The position numbers and the translations under genes are program-made. A stretch of 64,000 bases of DNA. Origin: Dugong dugon. Lineage: Eukaryota > Chordata > Mammalia > Sirenia > Dugongidae. The DNA lies in contig CM057465.1 of assembly GCA_030035585.1 (NCBI GenBank), positions 33,684,001 to 33,748,000 of the forward strand. Reading direction: 5' to 3'. The notes beneath the pieces were generated by a model. That model had not been told where the DNA came from and searched no databases. It saw only the letters and a program-made list of their open reading frames with translations. Shown here piece by piece: positions 10,625-21,958 of the stretch. How positions within the stretch are numbered: the stretch's first letter is position 1; each line of letters begins with the position of its first letter.

Positions 10625-11739
10625 CAAGATCAGTCTCGTAATCATCCACTAGGTATATAGCACTGGGCTAGGTTATATGGGTGAAAATAAAATAAATAGG
10701 ATAACTTTAGCTCTCTAGAGGGTAATGATCTAGTTGGAAATCTATATACATATGAAGTACTTAAAAGAATCCAAATAGGTGCTGAATTGAGTAGTGTAGC
10801 CTATATGCCATGTCAGATTCCTGCCATCTAGAATGGTTAGAAGAAAGATCTTCTAACAGGGACAGAGACCGTATTTTGGTCTACAGGTTCAGCTGGCTTG
10901 CTGTCAGCAGTCTTCCGTTTTCATCCACTAGTACATCCTCAGTAAGCCGTCTCAGCTCTTTCACAGAATGAGACCACAGTACCCACTTCTGCCGTAGTGT
11001 TACAAGGGCTCTCTGCTTCAGAAAGCTCTGACTCAGAGCTTTGAACTGGATTGCCTAATTATCTAGGGCTTTCATCTATTTTCCTTTCTTGCTTTTTTTT
11101 TTCTTAATTTCAGAACTTTTCTACTGCTTTTTCTCTAGCTAATCACGTTTCTTTTGTTTAGAATATTAAACTAAAACATGACTAGGTCTACTGTCTTCAA
11201 AGATTTCATAAAATCTACTTTCTAAAACTTCTCCTTAGTGAAAGTGATTTTGCCTTTTTCCGTTATTATTTTGCCCTATTATGTATTTAAAGATATACAT
11301 GTACATACATATATAAATTAACTCATTTGCTTTCAGAAAGCAGATAGAAGTTACTTTGAAAATTGCCTTTTTTTCTCTGATAGGTTACCAGCACAATCAG
11401 AGCAATCTTCTGCAGTCTCTAGGAGCTGATACCTTTTTTTTTAATTCAGCAAAAATGCAGTAGATCATATGATTATAATTTAGATGTAAATATGCAATAC
11501 CGTAAGCATAGTAACCACTGAGTCAATATATGTAAAATGAAATGATGATGAATTGGTGAATTATGGCAAAGCTAAGGTTGAAAATTATTGACTTACAGAA
11601 TGAAATGATTGTGTTTAGTTTTGAGAAATACTGTTTTCCTTGTTTTGGCTCCTTTGTTTCATTTTGCTCACTGTTTTTATTTAATTTGGGAGAATTAACC
11701 CAAAAGTATTTAAGAGTGGACTGTGGAGTGGGTGGATAT
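10625..11739. other. ZDHHC17: Intron sequence, nothing recognised
   Basis: AT-rich, apparently single-copy sequence. No exon, RNA gene or named repeat could be supported. Confidence 0.35.
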
Positions 11740-12190
11740 AAGAGCATACAGGTTAAATGTATAAGATCTGATGTTAGGTTAGTTGCATTCAAATCTTTGT
11801 TTTGCAACTTATGTTTGGGACCCTTGTCAAGTTATTTAATTTTCTGTACCTCAATTTTTCAAGGCGCACTGGTGATACATTGGTTAAGTACTGGGATGCT
11901 AACCAAAAAGTCGGCAGTTTGAACCCACCAGCCGTTCCATGAGACAAAGATATGGCAATCTGCTTCCATAAAGATTAAAGCGTTGGAAACCCTACGGGGT
12001 AGTTCTACTTTGCTCTACAGGGTGAATGTGAATTGGAGTCGACTCGATGGCACACAACACCACCACCCCAATTTTTCACACGAAAATGGGGATATAGTAG
12101 TACCCACCTCATGAGGTTGTTGTGAGGATTAAATGAGTTAATGCACGTAAAGCTCTGTTCCTGGTACATAGTAAACACAATAAATGTTAG
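11740..12190. repeat. MIR SINE split by an AfroSINE
   Basis: Left half 11740-11861 (gcattcaaatctttgttttgc, cctcaatttttca) and right half 12069-12190 (cacgaaaatggggatatagtag, gaggttgttgtgaggattaa) form one MIR once the insertion at 11862-12068 is removed. Confidence 0.75.
11862..12068 (+). repeat. AfroSINE inserted in MIR, 10-bp TSD
   Basis: The element is flanked by exact duplications of caatttttca at 11852-11861 and 12069-12078. It runs from the head (ggcgcactggtgatacattgg) to the tail gagtcgactcgatggcac followed by acaacaccaccacc. Confidence 0.92.
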
Positions 12191-12324
12191 CTGTCAGTGT
12201 TGTTGTGGGAAAAAATCAGTAATGTCTCAAACTGATAAATCAAAAAATAGTAGTATACATATGTATGGAGGCAACTGAGTAGCTAAAATAATTAAAATTG
12301 GTTGCTTCTGGGGATTGAGGAAAG

Positions 12325-12439
12325 GAACCCTGGTGGCACAGTGGTTAAAGCACCCGGCTGCTAAACTGAATGGTCGGTGGTTTGAACCCCTGAGGCACTC
12401 TGCAGTTGAAGGATGTGGCATTGGGCTTCTGTAAAGATT
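12325..12439 (+). repeat. AfroSINE, 5' half (split by RTE)
   Basis: gaaccctggtggcacagtggtt is the AfroSINE start. The element stops at cttctgtaaagatt and resumes at 15699 after the RTE insertion. Confidence 0.9.
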
Positions 12440-15400
12440 GTTGTTGTTGCTAGGTGCCATCGAATCCATTCTGACTCATAGGGACCCTATGTATGATAGA
12501 ATGAAATACTGTCGGTCCTGCACCAACCTCCCAGTCTTTGCTATGTTTGAGCCCACTGCTGCAGCCACTGTGCTAATTCATCTCACTGAAGGTCTTCCTC
12601 TTTTTTGCTGACCCTCTGCTTTACCCAGGATGATGTCCTTCTCCAGGGACTGGTCCTTCCTAATGATAACATGCGCGAGGTATGTGAAACAAAATCTCTC
12701 TTCCAAGGAACATTCTGGCAGTACTTCTTCCAAAGCAGATTTATTCGTATATTGAATATTCTTCACCGACACTGTAATTGAAAGAGTGCCAATTCTTCTT
12801 CCGTCTTCCTTATTAATTGTTCAGCTTTTGCATGTAAATGAGGCGATTGAAAACATCATGGCTAGGGTTAGGTGCACCTTAGTCCTCAAGGTGACATTTT
12901 TGATTTTTAACAATTTAAAGAAGTCTTTTGCAGAAGATTTGCCCAATATGTCATTTGATTTCTTGACTGCTGCTTCCATGGGTGTTGATTGTGAATCCAA
13001 GTAAAATGAAATCCTTGACAACTTCAGTCTTTTCTCCGTTTATCATGATGTTGCTTATTGGTCCAGTTGTGAGGATTTTTGTTTTGTTTATGTTGAGGTG
13101 CGATCTATACTGAAGGCTGTAGTCTTTGTTCTTCATTGGTAAGTGCTTCAAGTCCTCTTTGCTTTCACCAAGCACACTTGTGTCATCTGCACATCACAGG
13201 TGGTTATTGAGTCTTCTTCCAATCCTGATGCCACTTTCTTCTTCATATGGTCCTGCTTCTAGGATTATTTGCTCGGCATACAGATTGAATAAGTATAGTG
13301 AAAAGACACAACCCTGAGGCACGCCTTTCCTGACTTAAAACCTCGCAGTATCCCCTTGTTCTGTTCGAATGACTGTCTCTTGGTCTGTATACAGGTTCTG
13401 CATGAGCACAATTAAGTGTTCTGGAATTCAAGTTCTTTGCAGTGTTATCTATAATTCGTTATAATACACACAGTCTGATGCCTTTGCGTAGTCAGTAAAA
13501 CACAGGTTAACATCTTTCTGGTATTTTCTGCTTTCAACCAAGATTCCATCTGACATCAGCAATGATATCCCACGTTCTGTGTCCTTTTCTGAATTTGGCT
13601 TGACCTTCTGGCAGTTCCCTGTCTACGTATTACTGAAACTGCTTTTGAATTATCTTCAGCATAATTTTACTTGCATGTGATATTAATGATATTGTTCGAT
13701 AATTTCTGCCTTCCATTGGATCACCTTTCTTTGGAATAGGCACGTATGTGGATCTCTTCCAGTTCGTTGGCCACGTAGCTGTCTTCCAAATTTCTTGACA
13801 TAGATGAATGTGCACTTCCAGCATTGCATCCATTTGTTGAAACCTCTCAGTTGGTATCCCGTCAATTCCTGGAGCCATGTTTTTGCCAGTGCCTTCAGTG
13901 CAGCTTGGACTTCTTCCTTTAGTACCATTGGTTCTTTTTTACCCCCTACTCAGGATCAAGGTTTCTTCTTTTTTTTTATATTGTGAGTACCATTGGTGTG
14001 TGATCATATGCTACCTGTTGAAATGGTTGAGAATCTGCCAATTCTTTTTGGTACAGTGACTCTGTGTATGCCTTCCAACTTCTTTTTGATGCTTCCTGCA
14101 TCGTTCAGTTTTTTGCCCATAGAGTCCTTCAATACTGCAACTCGAGATTTGAATTTTTTCTTCAATTCTTTCAGCTTGATAAATGCCAAGTGTGTTCTTC
14201 CCTTTTGATTTTCTAACTCCAACTCTTCGCACATTTCGTTATAATTCTTTACTTTGTCTTCTTGAACTGCCCTTTGAAATCTTCTGTTCAGCTCTTTTAC
14301 TTCATCATTTCTTTTATTCACTTCAGCTGTTCTGCATTCAAGAGCAAGTTTGAGTTTCTTCTGACATCTATTTTAGTCTTTTTTTTTCTTTTCTGTGTTT
14401 TTGATGACTTCTTGCTTTCTTCATGTAGGGTGTCCTTGATGTCATCCCACAACTCATTTGGTCTTCGATCATTAGTGTTCAATGCGTCAAATCTGTTCTT
14501 GATATGGTTTGTAAATTCAATTGAGATATACTCAAGGTTGTACTTTGGCTCTTGGGGACGTTTTAAAATTTTCTTCAGCTTCAGCTTGAACTTGCATGTG
14601 AGCAATTAGTGGTCTGTTCTGCAGTCAGCCCCTGGCCTTGTTCTGACTGATGATGTTGAGCTCCATCGTCTCTTTCGACAAATGTAGTCAGTTTTATTCC
14701 TGTGTATTCTGTCCAGCAGGGTCTATGTGTACAGCTACTGTTTATGTTGTTGAAAAAGGTGTTTCCAGTGAATTAAGTCACTGATCTTGTAAAATTGTAT
14801 CATGTGATCTCTGTGTTGTTTCTATCACCAAGGCTGTATTTTTCAACTACCAATCCTTCCTCTGTTTCCAGTTTTTGCATTCCAATCACCAGTAATTACC
14901 AGTACATCTTTATTGCATGTTTGATTAATTGAAAACTGCAGAAGTAGGTAAAAATCTTCAATTCTTCATCTTTGACATTAGTCGTTGGTATGTAAATTTG
15001 AATAATAGTGTTATTAACTGGTCTTCCTTAGGCATATGGGTATTATCCTATCACTGACAGTGTTGTATTTCAGGATAGATCTTGGAATGTACTTTTTGAC
15101 GATGAATGCGATGCTTTTCCTCCTCAATTTGTCATTCCTGGCATAGTGAACTGTATGATTGTCTGATTCAAAATGGCCAATACCAGTCTGTTTCAGCTCA
15201 CTAATGCCTAGGATATCCATCTTTATGTGTTCCATTTCATTTTTGATGACTTCCAATTTTCCTAGATTCATACTTCATACATTCCATGTTCTGATTATTA
15301 ATGGATATTTGCAGATATTTCATCTTATTTTAAGTTGTGCCACATCAGAAAATGAAGGTCCTGAAAGCTTTACTCTGTCCATGTCATTAAGGTTGACTCT

Positions 15401-15698
15401 ACTTTGAAGAGGAGCTCTTCCATTGTCATATATTGAGTGCCTTCCAAACTGAGAGGTTTGTCTTCTAGCATTATATCAGACAATGTTCTGCTGGTATCCA
15501 TAAGGTTTTCCCTGGCCAATTTTTACAGAAGTAGATCTCCAGGTCCTTCTTCCCAGTCTGTGTTAACGTGGAAGCTCAGCTGAAACCTGTTCACCATTGG
15601 TGACCCTGCTGGTGTTGAAATACCAGTGACACAGCTTCCAGTATCACAGCAACACTCAAGCTACCACAGTACAACAGACTGACAGACAAGTGGTGGCC
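12440..15698 (-). mobile_element. Full-length RTE (BovB-like) LINE, degenerate, 9-bp TSD
   Basis: The 3259-bp minus-strand element is bounded by the exact duplication gtaaagatt (12431-12439 and 15699-15707) inside an AfroSINE. Its 3' end (left) is the typical CAA-repeat terminus; its 5' end (right) begins ccaccacttgtctgtcag on the minus strand. In minus-strand order it shows an APE-type endonuclease (15014-15271, with LGISELK), reverse transcriptase (13630-13878, with PIPKKGDP and NYRTISLISHASK) and the C-terminal region (12578-12772). The reading frame is broken many times. The RT catalytic box reads CADD, with a stop just before it. RTE elements also mobilise SINEs with the same tail. Confidence 0.93.
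12578..15271 (-). pseudogene. RTE LINE ORF remnant (endonuclease-RT)
   Basis: The coding part of the RTE is spread over several short minus-strand frames (15014-15271, 14318-14605, 14004-14321, 13630-13878, 12951-13175, 12821-13021, 12578-12772) in different phases, so there are frameshifts and stops. It is the more decayed of the two full-length copies. Confidence 0.85.
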
Positions 15699-15800
15699 GT
15701 AAAGATTAGAGCCTTGGAAACCCTATGGGGCATTTCTCCTCTGTCCTGAATGGTTGTTGTGGGACAGAATAAATTTGCCGGCAATGATTTTTTTTTTGGA
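15699..15800 (+). repeat. AfroSINE, 3' half (split by RTE)
   Basis: After the second TSD copy the SINE continues: gccttggaaaccctatggggc to gaataaatttgccggcaatg, then a T run. Joined to 12325-12439 it makes one element. Confidence 0.85.
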
Positions 15801-15814
15801 GGGGAGAAGGGAAG

Positions 15815-17165
15815 GGATTGAGGAGAGGACAGGCAAAGGACTCTTTATTATAAATCTTTTTGCACTATTTATTTTCTTAAAGATGTGTGCTTTAATAGAT
15901 TAATTTTCTAAATAAAACTTTAAAATCAACATTTACAGGAAGTGTTTGTTGAGCATCTATATGCTCAATATGGTTTTACCCATTGTTAGGCCATAAAATT
16001 AATGAGGAATAGAAAATAATGCATCATACAATGACAAAAGATTAACTGTAAGCCTTCAGATCCCTTAGGATAGATGGAGTAAGAGGGTATGTGTGTATAA
16101 ACATTAAAAATATATGCATATGTGTGTATAAACAAATTAAGTGTCTGTGTGTGCGTGCGTGTATATTAAAATTGCATTGTGGTCCCCTTTTCCTCTAGAA
16201 TATCCTCAAGATGCATTAGGATAGAGGTTAGTCAGAGTTGAACAGCTCAAGTGTCTTAAATGTAGTGTGGTTTTAACTTAACCCCCAACAACCACATAAT
16301 ATGAAAAGATGTTATTTCACCAGTTATATAAAATTCTCTTTCATCATCCAAGTCTAGTATTATTTTATGATTGGATTTTATTACAGTTGGATTATTTGAG
16401 AATAAATGAAATACTCAGTTCTTGAACTTCGGAGTTTGAAAAAATCATGAGTCAAGGCAATATTATATTTATAAAATATGCAACTAAAATTTTATTAAAA
16501 GGTATAATAATCTAGTCCTAGAATGTCTTCCTTAAAAATTTCCTTAAAACAGAACTGCATGCAGTTAGTTTGAAACTTCAGCCTTCTGTGAAGGAGGTTT
16601 TGTGAAGAACCTAAGTTATAGGGGGTTAAACAGGATACTTTTTGATTTTTGTTTCAATCCTTGTTAAAAATCTGCCAAGTGAGTTGTTTCCCTTTTTAAG
16701 ATTAATATATACAAATATAATAGAATCTTTCTTTTGTTAATCAGAATATCGCAGTGTCTCAGAGTCATCATTCTGACTATAAATGATTCTTGTTGAGGAA
16801 ATGGAGATGACTGGGCTAAATGTGCCTGAACAATTTTTTTGTATATATGTCAAATGGCTTGTGTTTTAATTAATTGCCCTCTACTAGGAAAAATAAGGAC
16901 AAAATAACAACTTCTGATACGGGTGTTACTGTAGTATGTACCCTTGTTTTTTAAAGTAATTTTTCTAGTTAAAATCATTTGTTAATTTATCAAGAATTTA
17001 ATGGGTTAACCATGTCTAGGAAGTGATATTCAAAACTGACAGACTGTTAGTGACCAAAACTGACCCTGCTCTCATGGAATAAAAAATAATAAGTCCTTCT
17101 GTGTGCTGAAGACAGAAGTTGCTTCTTGTGTTAGTTAGAATTCTCTGGTTGCAAGTGTCAGAAAC
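15815..17165. other. ZDHHC17: Intron sequence, nothing recognised
   Basis: AT-rich, with a short (TG)n-like stretch at about 16090-16165. No exon or named repeat is supported. Confidence 0.35.
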
Positions 17166-17175
17166 CGTGTTGAAA

Positions 17176-17553
17176 CTTTGTTGTTGTTGTGAGGTGCCAT
17201 GGAGTCGATTCAGACTGATAGCGACCCCACTTACAACAGAACGAAATTCTTTCTGCCCAGTCCTGTGCCATCCTCACAATCGTTGCTATGTTTGAGACCA
17301 CTGTTGCAGCCACTGTGTCAGTACATCTTCTTGAGGGTCTTCCTCTTTTTTGCTCACCCTGTGCTTTACCAAACATGATGTCGTTCTCCAGGGACTGGTC
17401 CCTCCTGATAATATGTCCAAAGTATGTGAGATGAAGTCTCTCCGTCCTCGCTCCTAAGGAGCATTTTGGCTGTACTTCTTCCAAGACAGATTTGTTGGTT
17501 CTTTTGGCAGTCTGTGGTATGTTCAATATTCTTCGCCAACACATAATAATAAT
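17176..17553 (-). mobile_element. 5'-truncated RTE LINE 3' end
   Basis: From ttgttgttgtgaggtgccatgg to tcttcgccaacacataa it matches the RTE C-terminal region. The long minus-strand frame 17158-17700 (180 codons) is this remnant fused by chance to flanking sequence, and is not a gene. Confidence 0.88.
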
Positions 17554-17559
17554 ACTTGG

Positions 17560-18110
17560 GCAAAATGGAGAATTAACTGGCTCGTGTAACCCAAACTTAG
17601 GATAGCAGTTGGACTCCAGGACAACAGGAACCTGAACTGAATGCCACTGAATGCCACTAAGACACTGTTTCTTATCTCTCTTTCTCTCTGCCTTTTTCAT
17701 TTTTTGCTAATGTAGTGGGAGTATGGATGCCAGCATTTGCTGTCTTAATTTCAAATCTCAACTCACCTCTAGAGAAGGACTGTATCTTCTCTTATTCCAT
17801 ATTAAAATATACTAGGGAAGGGTTGAGATTGTCCTGATTTAGGTTGTGTGCCCATTCCTGTGACCATGGGGTGGGGCACCGTCATTGGCCGAGATCGCTT
17901 GGTTGGCGAAGGGATGCGGGGCTGGCAAAACTATTTCTGTCCTCTATACTTGTATAGCACAAACTGTTTATCTGCTTTGTTTCCAGCCTTCTAGCCTCTT
18001 ACATACTTAAAGATATGTTGTAATCACATTGAACTCAGTTATTCTTCACAATGAAGGTTGTGGTTGGACTACTGAATGGCATTCTATATGAATAATCTAA
18101 ATAGGAGTTT
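17560..18110. other. ZDHHC17: Intron sequence, nothing recognised
   Basis: No repeat, exon or regulatory motif could be supported here. Confidence 0.35.
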
Positions 18111-18111
18111 G

Positions 18112-18335
18112 CAGACTTTTCTGTAAAGGGCCAGATAGTAAATATTTTTGAGTTTGGGGCCATATAATCTCTTTAGCACCTACTCTTAGCAACAACTTTG
18201 CAGTTGTATGGAAGCAGCCATAGATAATATGTAAATGAATGGATGTGGCTATATTCCAGTAAAACTTTTATTTATAAACTCAGGCAGTGGGCTGTATTTG
18301 GCGCACAGGCCATAGTTTGCTAATCCTTGATCTAG
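18112..18335 (+). mobile_element. hAT-type non-autonomous DNA transposon
   Basis: gcagacttttctgtaaagggcc and ataatatgtaaatgaatgg match a common mammalian MER/hAT repeat. The ends form an imperfect inverted repeat (aggagtttgcagac against the reverse of ttagcaaactat). The flanks aatctaaa and gatctaga could be a decayed 8-bp TSD. Confidence 0.65.
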
Positions 18336-18458
18336 ACAACACATAAAACTCCGAGAAATATATGTTAAAATAGATGATACTTCAACACATTGAATTTTAT
18401 CAATTGCTGATGTGTAATAATTTCATCAGAACTGGGTTTATGTAAGAGAAACATGTGT

Positions 18459-18481
18459 ACGTATATATATATACAGACATA

Positions 18482-18512
<31 letters not shown>

Positions 18513-18513
18513 G
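18459..18513. repeat. (TA)n microsatellite
   Basis: Alternating TA with a few G or C interruptions. Confidence 0.95.
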
Positions 18514-18557
18514 ACTTCACCCAACCCACCTCTTGCATAAGCCCAGTTCTGATATAT

Positions 18558-18565
18558 ATGAAGTG

Positions 18566-18614
<49 letters not shown>

Positions 18615-18622
18615 ATATTTAT
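18558..18622. repeat. (TA)n(TG)n microsatellite
   Basis: A short TA stretch followed by about 19 uninterrupted TG units; likely length-polymorphic. Frames across it are low-complexity and not coding. Confidence 0.95.
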
Positions 18623-18894
18623 TTTATGGAGAGCTTTGTCAGAACATACATGCTTCCCACCTCCCCCACCCCCCCGGCCAAGTTTCTAATTCAGTATGTA
18701 GGTTTGTGGTATGTATATTTTGAAAAAGTTCTTGAGGTGATTTTGATAAATCCTCACACACTTTATCTCCCACTCCCTAATTCTCCACTTGATATGTGGG
18801 AAATGTTTTATTACTGGAGGGGGGAGGAAGCTAATTTGACATTAATGTAGGAGACATTGTACTGAGTTCTTTTCATGTTTTCTCCTTAATCTGA

Positions 18895-19090
18895 GAATAA
18901 TGTAATAATATCTAACACTTATCAAATGATAACTGTGAGCTAGGCACTATTTTAAGCAGTTTTGCATATATATCTGTTAATTTAATTCTCATAGCCTTTT
19001 ATACCTGTTTTACAAATAAGGAAATTGAGGCATAGAGAGCTTAACTGGATTTGAATCCAGGTTGCCCGTGTTTTTCTAGCACAGTACAAT
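18895..19090 (+). repeat. MIR SINE
   Basis: ctgtgagctaggcactatttt, cctgttttacaaataaggaaa and ttgaatccaggttgcc are MIR landmarks in order. Confidence 0.75.
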
Positions 19091-19139
19091 ATTGTAGAGA
19101 TGATACAATTATATAGTTGATTGAATTTCGTTTGCCAGG

Positions 19140-19320
19140 CCCTATTTGGGTGTGGTTGCAAATGTCCTCATTTACTTTTCATAGTAGTTCTGCAAAGAAG
19201 GTGTTCAGCTCCTGTTTATAGTTTAGGAAACTGAGAGAGAGGCGAAGTAATTTATCCAAATTTATCACTAGTGGTTGGCACTGTTTGTATAAGAGCCTAA
19301 ACTGACTCTGAAACCCATAA
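19140..19320 (+). repeat. MIR-like repeat
   Basis: ggaaactgagagagaggcgaag followed by ttatccaaatttatcactagtgg resembles the MIR 3' half; diverged. Confidence 0.5.
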
Positions 19321-19392
19321 TCCTCATATGTACTCTGCCATGTAAATTAATTAAGTCAGAAAGCAAAATCTTTTAGAACTACATAATAGAAC

Positions 19393-19605
19393 AAAAAACC
19401 CGTTGCTGTCAAGTTGATTCTGACTCATAGCAACCCTATAGGACAGAGTAGAACTGGTGGTGTAGTGGTTAAGAGCTGTGGCTGCTAACCAAAAGGTCGG
19501 CAGTTTGAATCTACCAGGTGCTCCTTGGAAACCCCATGGGGCAGTTCTACTCTGTCATGTAGGGTTGCTATGAGTTGGAATCAACTCAGTGGTGACAGGT
19601 AATGG
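19393..19605. repeat. Head-to-head AfroSINE inverted pair
   Basis: A minus-strand tail fragment (19393-19455, cccgttgctgtcaagttgatt) abuts a nearly complete + strand AfroSINE (about 19456-19605). The left piece is the reverse complement of the right end (about 19540-19603), so a stem of roughly 60 bp with a loop of roughly 85 bp can form. Confidence 0.8.
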
Positions 19606-20109
19606 AACAAACTCTTTGAGCAGCTTAGGAATTGCCATCAACTCTTCCTTGTTATTAAAGGAGTTAGGAAAGGACTCATTTATGGCAGTTTCTGTAAGGG
19701 CGCTTCTTTGAGTAATCCTTTGACTTGAAATAATAAAACTACACTTCTTTAAAGATCTTTTTCAGACTTTTCTTCTATTCAAACTATTCCTTCTCTTAGT
19801 CCAAATTGTAGGTGAAATATACTTCATTTAATAAAATACTTGCAAAGAGGTGACTTGTTGAAATAACAAATAACCCTAGGTGTTGATAGAGGTAGAGGAG
19901 TCGGAGATAGTATATGTAGCAGTAGCTGATGAGAGGACAGGTGATATTGGCATAATTACAGGTTTAAACCTTTTGAGGAGGATGCATCCTGCTATCATTT
20001 GTATTGTTTCTAAATCTCTTCTAAAGATGTGTTGCTGAACCATATTCTCCTAGTTAGTAGCACTCTGGGGATACATTTTAAGGGAGGATGATGTGATTGA
20101 AATGCCACA

Positions 20110-20245
20110 TACAGCAGTATGTAGCCTATAATCTTGGACAAATTACTTAACTTCTGGATGCCTTAGTTTTCTTATCTGGAAGATGGGGATAATAACAACA
20201 CCTACTTACTAGGGTTCTTACGAGGTTAAGTGAGTTAATATACTG
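20110..20245. repeat. MIR SINE
   Basis: ttggacaaattacttaacttctgg, cttatctggaagatggggata and cgaggttaagtgagtt fit MIR. Confidence 0.65.
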
Positions 20246-20345
20246 TATTTCGTGGATTTTTAGCATATGTATATTTTACATTTTAATTTCTTTGAAATTG
20301 GGATGTGTGTCTTAGAGTTAATGGTGTCTGTTGCTTTTGGCTTTT

Positions 20346-20415
20346 TTGCATTCTATTGTACATAGAGTTGCTTATGAGTCACAACTGACTCGATGGCACC
20401 TAAGAATGACAACAT
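20346..20415 (+). repeat. AfroSINE/RTE tail fragment
   Basis: gagttgcttatgagtcacaac and tgactcgatggcacctaag match the shared tail. Confidence 0.75.
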
Positions 20416-20589
20416 TGCTTTTGGCCAAGTGGCAGTAGTGATGTATGTGCAGTCTTTGTGGTTATTCCTGATGGCATGACTATACAGCTGCAACCCCCAT
20501 TTCAGTTAACAATCCATTTAAGTAACAATTGAGGAAGGAATGTGATTTCTGGTTATTTTCTACAAACGCTATTGATACTGTCTCTTAAC

Positions 20590-20806
20590 CAAAAAAAAAA
20601 AAAAACCAAACCCACTGCTCTCGAGTCAATTCAGACTCATAGTGACCCTACAGGACAGAGTCGAACTGCCCCATAGGGTTTCCAAGGCTGTAAATCTTTA
20701 CAGAAGCAGACTGCCACATCTTTCTCCCGCGGAATGGCTGGTGGGATCGAACCACCGACCTTTCAATTAGCAGCCAAGCACTTTTTACTACTGTGCCACC
20801 AGGGCT
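20590..20806 (-). repeat. AfroSINE (full length)
   Basis: An A-rich tail then ccaaacccactgctctcgag to ctgtgccaccagggct; all AfroSINE segments are present in minus orientation. Confidence 0.93.
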
Positions 20807-20944
20807 ATATCTTCTGCTGTTAAGATCAAGAAAATACTAGCATCAAGAAACTTGCAGAATGGGTGCCAGTGGCTTGGATTTAAATCCCAGGGATAACAGT
20901 GACACATTATTTTCTGAAATGCTCATAATTGATGTTGTTTGTAA

Positions 20945-21150
20945 GAGTTCCTGGGTGGCTCAAATGGTTAAGTGCTGGCCTACTAACCAAAAGGTTGGCG
21001 GTTCATACTCACCCAGAGGAACCTTGGAAGTAAGCCTTCATGATCTGCTTTGGAAAGGTCACAGCCTTGAAAAACCCTATGGATCAATTCTGCTGTACAC
21101 ATGTGCAGTTGCCATGAGTCATGATTGACTCCACAGCAACTAACAACAAA
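20945..21150 (+). repeat. AfroSINE (diverged subtype)
   Basis: gagttcctgggtggctcaaatgg through tgactccacagcaactaacaac. The middle (gaggaaccttggaagtaagcc) resembles the copies at 35396 and 36836, suggesting a distinct older subfamily. Confidence 0.85.
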
Positions 21151-21154
21151 TGCT

Positions 21155-21660
21155 GTTGGTGTGTCTTAGGACAATATTTAAAGAAAAACATAGACAGTAG
21201 CAACTCTAGGTTTAAAAATGATTTAGAAGAGGCAGACCCTGAACATGAAAAAGTTTTAGTAATACAATAACCAATTTATTTTGCTTATATATCTCCTTTT
21301 TATTTATGCAAAAATGATAAATGATAAAAATTTGTTTAAATAAGCCCATAAGAGACCTTCCAATTAGTATAAATAAAAATTGTAAGTGATAAGAAAGCAT
21401 TGTGTTTGGTTTACTTGACAGTATTTTCTTCCTTAGTGGTACATAAAGTAATGGTATGTCATAAAATCAACAGCACCTTTGATTCTATGAAATTCTTTCT
21501 CTATATAAAATTTAGAGCAGTACCTGGCACATGATTAGAGTTAGCTGTTATTTGTTCTGTACTCTTTACATTGTATTGGACAGCACTAATCTCAACAGGT
21601 TTTATTTTATTTTTTAATTTGGATTTTTTTTTTTTCCTGCATAACTATTTTATTGAGGTA
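21155..21660. other. ZDHHC17: Intron sequence, nothing recognised
   Basis: AT-rich with a T run at about 21626-21636; no supported feature. Confidence 0.35.
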
Positions 21661-21662
21661 TA

Positions 21663-21948
21663 CAGGTAGTCCCCAACTTACGATGGGATTCTCTTTGGAC
21701 GACTGCTTCATAAGTTGAATACCTCATTTTTTAGTTTTCATTATTATTGCCTTTTATTATCAATATGTTTATAAATCTTATCTTTATTTGTCTTTGGGGT
21801 TTGGCATGAGAATGATGACAACAGCAGATTATGTGCTGCAACGCTGTATGTAATACATATTACTAACGTTAAGATGAACAAAACAAAATGGACGGTTGTA
21901 AGTGCAATTGGTCGTAACTCGGATACGTCATAAGCTGGAGACTATCTG
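21663..21948. mobile_element. Tigger/mariner-type MITE with TA target duplication
   Basis: The ends caggtagtccccaacttac and the reverse complement of gctggagactatctg are terminal inverted repeats, each bordered by TA (21661-21662 and 21949-21950). A length of 286 bp and a TA duplication fit a Tc1/mariner/pogo non-autonomous element. Confidence 0.75.
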
Positions 21949-21958
21949 TATTTTGTTT

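Noticed and set aside
17158..17700. 180-codon minus-strand open frame
   Set aside because: The middle is the C-terminal RTE remnant; the rest is chance readthrough into flanking sequence.
18459..18622. TA/TG array as a regulatory element
   Set aside because: It is a simple microsatellite; nothing else supports a function.
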